Source: Nematostella vectensis
Lineage: Eukaryota > Cnidaria > Anthozoa > Actiniaria > Edwardsiidae
DNA length: 64,000 bases
Direction: 5' to 3'
NCBI RefSeq assembly: GCF_932526225.1
Contig: NC_064034.1
Span: 558,501 to 622,500, forward strand
Below, one piece after another: positions 55,701-61,700 of this stretch. Position numbers and translations under genes: made by a program. Positions within the stretch are counted from its first letter, which is position 1. Each line of letters starts with the position of its first letter. The notes beneath the pieces are model-generated. The model did not search any database and was not told the DNA's origin. It was given only the letters and a program-made list of their open reading frames with translations.

Positions 55701-58700
55701 TGAGGTCACAGTGAGGAACATATCCAAGGCTGCTGGTAGAGAAGCAGTAAATACCAACACCATACTGAGGCTAAAGAGAAGTGCTTTTTTCTGGAGGATC
55801 TTGTGCCAGTGTAAACGTCGATTTGTTCCGGCCGGTACTGTTTTACTAGGATTTTCGTTCCGGTCTAGGATTTTCATCTCTGACCACCAAACTTGTAAAC
55901 AATCAATCAAAATATGTGACGCCCTCATTCGCACGAACTGGTAGAAAAACGTTATCTCCAAGGCATTTAGCGCTTTAACCACCAAACTTGTAAATGATGC
56001 TTGGGGTGCAAGAAACATGACCCATCAATCAAAATATGTGGCATCATCAATCACATGACCTGGTAGAAAAACGCTGATATCTCCAAGGCATTTAGCGTTT
56101 TAACCACCAAACTCATGAACAATAATACTTGGGGTGTAACAAACATGACCTGTCAATCAAAATATAACCCTAACCCTAACCCAAATATTTTGACGTCATC
56201 AATCACATGACCTGGGAGGAAAACCCTGGTTGAATAAAAACATGTAACATAGAAATAAATGTCATTAACGATACCGTAGACCCAAATGGCTTCATTTCGG
56301 GTGAACTATTTTTATTATGCCATTCGATGACAATAAGCACACTCTAGATGTTAGAGAAAAAAAACCCAAAATCTTAAATACTCCGCCAGATATTAAAAAA
56401 AACGAATTCGAACGAGTTTTGCGTTATTCTGAAAAGGCGTCAATAATCCCATAATCCTGATCAAAGTTCCGCGATCAACATCCGGGGTTTTTACCGCTTT
56501 TCCCCTCAATTAGCATACAAGCGCGTCAGTATTATTATCAACATTCCTTCAGCACGTTTTATCCAAGATTTATCTGTATTGAAATCATTTTATAAGCGCT
56601 TACACTAAATTTTGCATAGTTGTAAACTATGCCAAGATTAAGTAAGAATCCTTGGCTTCCTTCGAAGAAGGCTAAGCGAGGAAGAAAGACCAAAACAGAT
56701 AGTTGTCTCAGTTCGCAGTCTTTTTAACTTTTCCACGCTCTTCTTTTCTTCGATACAGACTCACTATGGTCTAGGCATCTTTCTTCACTTGTATGCCTAG
56801 TGCTATGACATTTAAGCGCCTTGGGGTTTTCCCGCTATGTGTTGAGCGTGCAATTGGTTGCCATACACGGCTCTATTTGCTATCCGTCTGTCATTGCTGT
56901 CACGCTGCCTCTAATGTTTACACAATTTCAATCCCCGATATCTCGCAATCAAATTACATCCCAACTTACTCTAAATATGTGAATTAAAGGTACACTTCTA
57001 ACGGCTCGATTCCTGCACAACTTGGCAAGAATCTTGTATTAGATATTGTTCTGTCACACCGTGCCACGGATAATCAATAGCTTTTTTCGCTAAGGATTTA
57101 ATTAGCGCGTTGTAGCCAAAGAAGCAAAATTATTCCACGCCTAACTTTGACCCTTGATTATTAATCAACAAGGCTGTTTGACGTCAAATGTAGACACAGT
57201 TTGTCAGTTCAGTAGATGATGAAGGATATAAAGCAGATCCTGAGAGGTTACACGCTTTTGGTGTGTATAAATAATTCACATGTTTAAAAGTGGTCTATTT
57301 CGCACTTCGGACCAGACAAAGGCACTCAAAATTAAGTGCGTATAAAAAATGACTACATATTTTAAGAGGAAAGTTAAATAATTAAGCTTTAAATTGATAT
57401 ATAGCAATTTTGCCGGGACGATCGGGATAATAATTACCGCTTGGGTCTACAGTATCCTTAACCTTTTCCAAGCCTAGTCTCCTATGGTGGAAATTCCAGA
57501 GGGATTGTGTGTTTAAACTAATTTGGGGCATTTTGTAGCAGGTTTATTTGTCTTTTTATTGAAAACACCTCAAGTTTATTTTTCTTTTAGGAAGCATTAT
57601 CTTTACAAATATAAGATTTTGATGTAAAAGAAGAGTCAATGCACATGCTCGGTTCTTGTTATTCTTTTTTATGTGAATTCCATTATAAACACATTGCTAA
57701 CATCACATTATCTGTCAAACTTTTCTAGAGCGGATGTAACGCAATGACATGTGAGGTCAAGCATGTCTGGACAAATTAGGCAAACTTCATTTCAACAATA
57801 AAAAATTAAAAATCAAAAATCTTGATTCGTTTTCTTTCCCTAGATAGAGAAAATTCCCAGAAGTGTAATGGTACCAAAAGAATTTTTTTCGATAAATCCT
57901 GGTTGAGTTATGGGCTTTTTAGTGATTTCACAAAAACTCACATTTCTTGAAAAATATTCACAGCAGCAAAAATTCGAAATTATCTCCGTACTCCTGAGAC
58001 TCTAGCGCATGGAATGCAAAAAACGAATACATTCCTGAGTAGTTATTAATCTAATCCAGGGTTTTCCTCCCAGTCCACGTGACCGATGATGTCACATATT
58101 TTGATTGACAGGTCATGTTTGTTACACCCCAAGTAATATTGTTTACAAGTTTGGTGGTCAAAGAGCTAAGTGGCTTGGAGATATTAACAGTTTTTTTTTT
58201 GTCAATTTTTGTGGTTGGTTCAAACTAAAATCCTGGAGGTGGAACTAAACTCCTGTGCACAAAATCAGAGGATTCGTTCTGGCCGGAACTGTTTTTCTAG
58301 GAATATGGCTCTGGCTGGAACAAAACCATGTAGGAACGAAAATCCTGTTACACGAGGGAAGTGCACACTTTACTGGTTACACCAGCACATGGCACATTGT
58401 AACTATCAGGTGAGACAGACTGCTTAAACAAGGACCTGCTGAATAAAAGGTGTGTGCCTGGTCTAAGATGTCATTCCCCCTCAATTTTGTTGATTGCAAA
58501 GCTCCATAACAATTATAACCTTAATTATTTCTGAGATCTAGACAGTTAATAAAAATAGAAGTTGGAAAGGTTTTAAACCAAAAAAGTATTAGGTTTTGCT
58601 ATTTTCACACAAATGCACTTTAGAATAACGTCATATCCAACAGGCATGTATTGTTTCTGAATTTGTGCTGTACAAAACAAAATACAAGCAGTTAACTGTT

Positions 58701-61700
58701 ATTGCCTTTTGTGTATTCTTCTCACCTTTTTGCCTTGTATGTATTATTTTGTACTTGTTGGCTTATTTTCAACTTAAAATGACTGTAGTTAATCTGCAGC
58801 TCTGCTTTTTCTATATCTACAGTATGGAGTTTTGCATTCTAGGCCATCTTGTGGGAATGAATGTATTAAATGTATAGGAAAGAACAAATATTCTCAAGTT
58901 TGGAATAAGATTTCATTCTTTACCATCAAATATTCTGCCAGTATACTGAAATCTTTTTTAAATATGTTAAATAAACATTTTTTATATTTTTCATGTATAA
59001 TCATGTAAATATATAGCAACTTAGGCAAAATAATAAACTGAAACTGACTAAGACCAGAACCATGTCATTTATACTGTATGTCTTGTCAAAAGTCCCTAAT
59101 GACGAGCATAATATTTGTAAACCAGCGCGAAGCTGTTAAGTTTCTTCTAGGCTGTACTGTACCCAGGTAAGAATGCTTAAAGCCCCCAATTATAAAACAT
59201 GATACATAGCAAAGCCATGGCTAACCTGCAGTTTGCATGAAAACCACTCCCAACCTTGAGAAATGAGCAACAAACAGTGCTAGCCCTTAGCTGAGCTAAC
59301 ATGGAATCCACAGCAGATGCATCTGGAAGCGCAAACACTCCATCTGTAATGACCACTGCACCTGCACAAAGAATACAGTAGAAGCATTAATAAGTGGAAT
59401 GACATAACACAGAATAAAAAAATACAGTAAGTTACAGTTTTGCCAAGTTAAGAAAGGGGATGCTATATAAAATCAGTTTGCAATCAGTCAACTATTTTTG
59501 TTATTATTTGTTGATACAAAATGGGTTTGACCAAGGAATCAAAAGTAAGGGGTCACAGCTAATGTGACAAGTCAATCTTTTTCACGCTGGGAGGGCAGCC
59601 TAGGGTCCCCTGTTGATCTCCCCAAAATACCACGCTTCTTTGACATACCTGCACTGGCATTGTCAGGGAGTAACTGCAATGCTAGTAAGGCGGCCCTGAG
59701 CATTGCAATAGGCCCCGCCTCTGGCGACAGCAGTGTCACAGTATCACTTGACAAGCCATCTCCCTCACTTGGGTGTTTGCTGTCTAGCTGGAGGGAAGAG
59801 GTGACAGTGCCAGCAAGAATGTCTTCCAGCATGTGAAGCTGGTCTTCAACTGTGTGTAGAACTGTCTCAAGGTTATCTTCTGTTACTAAACAGCCCTGGA
59901 GGATAATCTGTGAAACAAACAAAGTTATGAACTAAGGGCATATAATAATTAGGCTAGTTAATATTTTGCTTTGTTTGTATTCTACCTGCGGTGCTTCTGG
60001 GCTGAGTATTGATGTGTAGGCCAACACAGTTATGTGCAATTCTGGACATAGAACTATACTGTTCCCTGGAACTGAAAACTTCAAGAAAGGTTATAATGAT
60101 AAGTGGTGCATTCCAAATTATAGAGCTAATATATACACTGCACTGCACTTGTAAAATCTGCAAGAAAGGTCAACAATTATAAGAGGTATACTTAACAATT
60201 TTACCATTTCCATTGAGGTGGATACTGGCCAAAAATCTACCCAGAGCCGAAGTCTTGAGGTAGGTATTTTTAAGCTACTATCCCTCGAAATGGAAATGGT
60301 ATAATTGTTTTAGTATATAAAACAAGCTTTAGAGCAATTTTCTTTTTAAAAACACTTGCAAATCAGCTGTTACACCACAGGAATTAGGATACTTTGTCAG
60401 CGATTTCTTAATAAAATAACCAAAAATGCATTCCCAATTCGCTGAATATTGTATTCGGCAAATAAAATATCTCTAACCTTTGTGCGACATGTCTCCTGCC
60501 TCCCAATTCAGCGAAATCCTTTTCCGTTATATTTCTATTTCTCTTGTCTAAAAACCCACACGATCATTGTTTTTAACTCTCGAAACATTTGAACAGTACT
60601 GAGTAACCGAGCCTCTTGAGTGTTCGTGACTAGCCCGAAAACTCTCCGAACCAAACTTCGTATTTAGGTTCTATATAAAATAGGAAGGGAGTGAAGCAAT
60701 GCTCGATTCCATTGTAAAAAAACCTGCCTAGTTACGGCCAATGTTGTGATGTTGGTATGAGACATGATTGATTGACAGCTTACTTTCTCTTTGAACTTAT
60801 CTCGCCGCCGACACACGCCCGGACATGCGACAAGTGCAGGCAAGTTAAATGGCAGCCGATGACCAGATAATAATTTGATTTGCTCTATCCCCCTTCTCCA
60901 CTTCTCCATTAAAAAATACTTTTCCCTCTGTCAATAACTTGCAGAATTTTGTGTTGTTCCGGGTAAAAATTCAAATTCATGTGGCAGTTATATAACATTT
61001 CTCGATATTTGAGCGGGAAAACATTGCTTTTTCCCCGCCTAGACAAAATTAGCCCCGATCCCAGCACTAGCCGCATGCCCGGGCGTGTGTCGGCGGTGAG
61101 ATAATTTCAAAGAGAAAGTGAGCTGTCAATCAATCATGTCTCATACCAGCATCACAACATTGGCAGTAACTAGGCAGGTTTTTGAACAATGGAATCGAGC
61201 GTTGTTTCACTCCCTTCTTATTTTATATAGAACCTAAATACGAAGTTCGGTTCTGAGAGCGTTCGGGCTAGTCACGAACACTCAAGAGGCTATGGTTACT
61301 CAGTACTGTTCAAATGTTTCAAGAGTTGAGAACAACGATTGCGTGGGTTTTTAGACAAGAGAAATAGAAACATAACGAAAAAGAATTTCGCTGAATCGGG
61401 AGGCAGGAGACATTTCGCACAAAGGTTAGAGATACTGTATTTTATTCGCTGAATACAATATTCAGCGAATTGGGAATGCATTTTTGGTTATTTTATTAAG
61501 AAATCGCTGACAAAGTATCCTAATTCCCGTGGTTACACCCGGCATTTTGCTTGATTTCCGGGCGCAGGAAAATATCCACCTCCTAGGAGGTGTATATTGC
61601 ATTACCCGAGTTTCTCAACCAATCAAATCACTTGTTCTTGCAAGGTTCCCACTTATCACAATTATAGGGATAAACAATCATGTACATTGTATTGCAGTTG

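Noticed and set aside
56165-56181. Interstitial telomere
   Set aside because: Only about 2.5 CCCTAA units within one arm of a mobile element; too short to call a telomeric tract.
56630-56728. Short [23 protein letters not shown]... inside the inverted-repeat element
   Set aside because: Basic 32-residue ORF with no recognised family and no second exon that I can find; could be chance.
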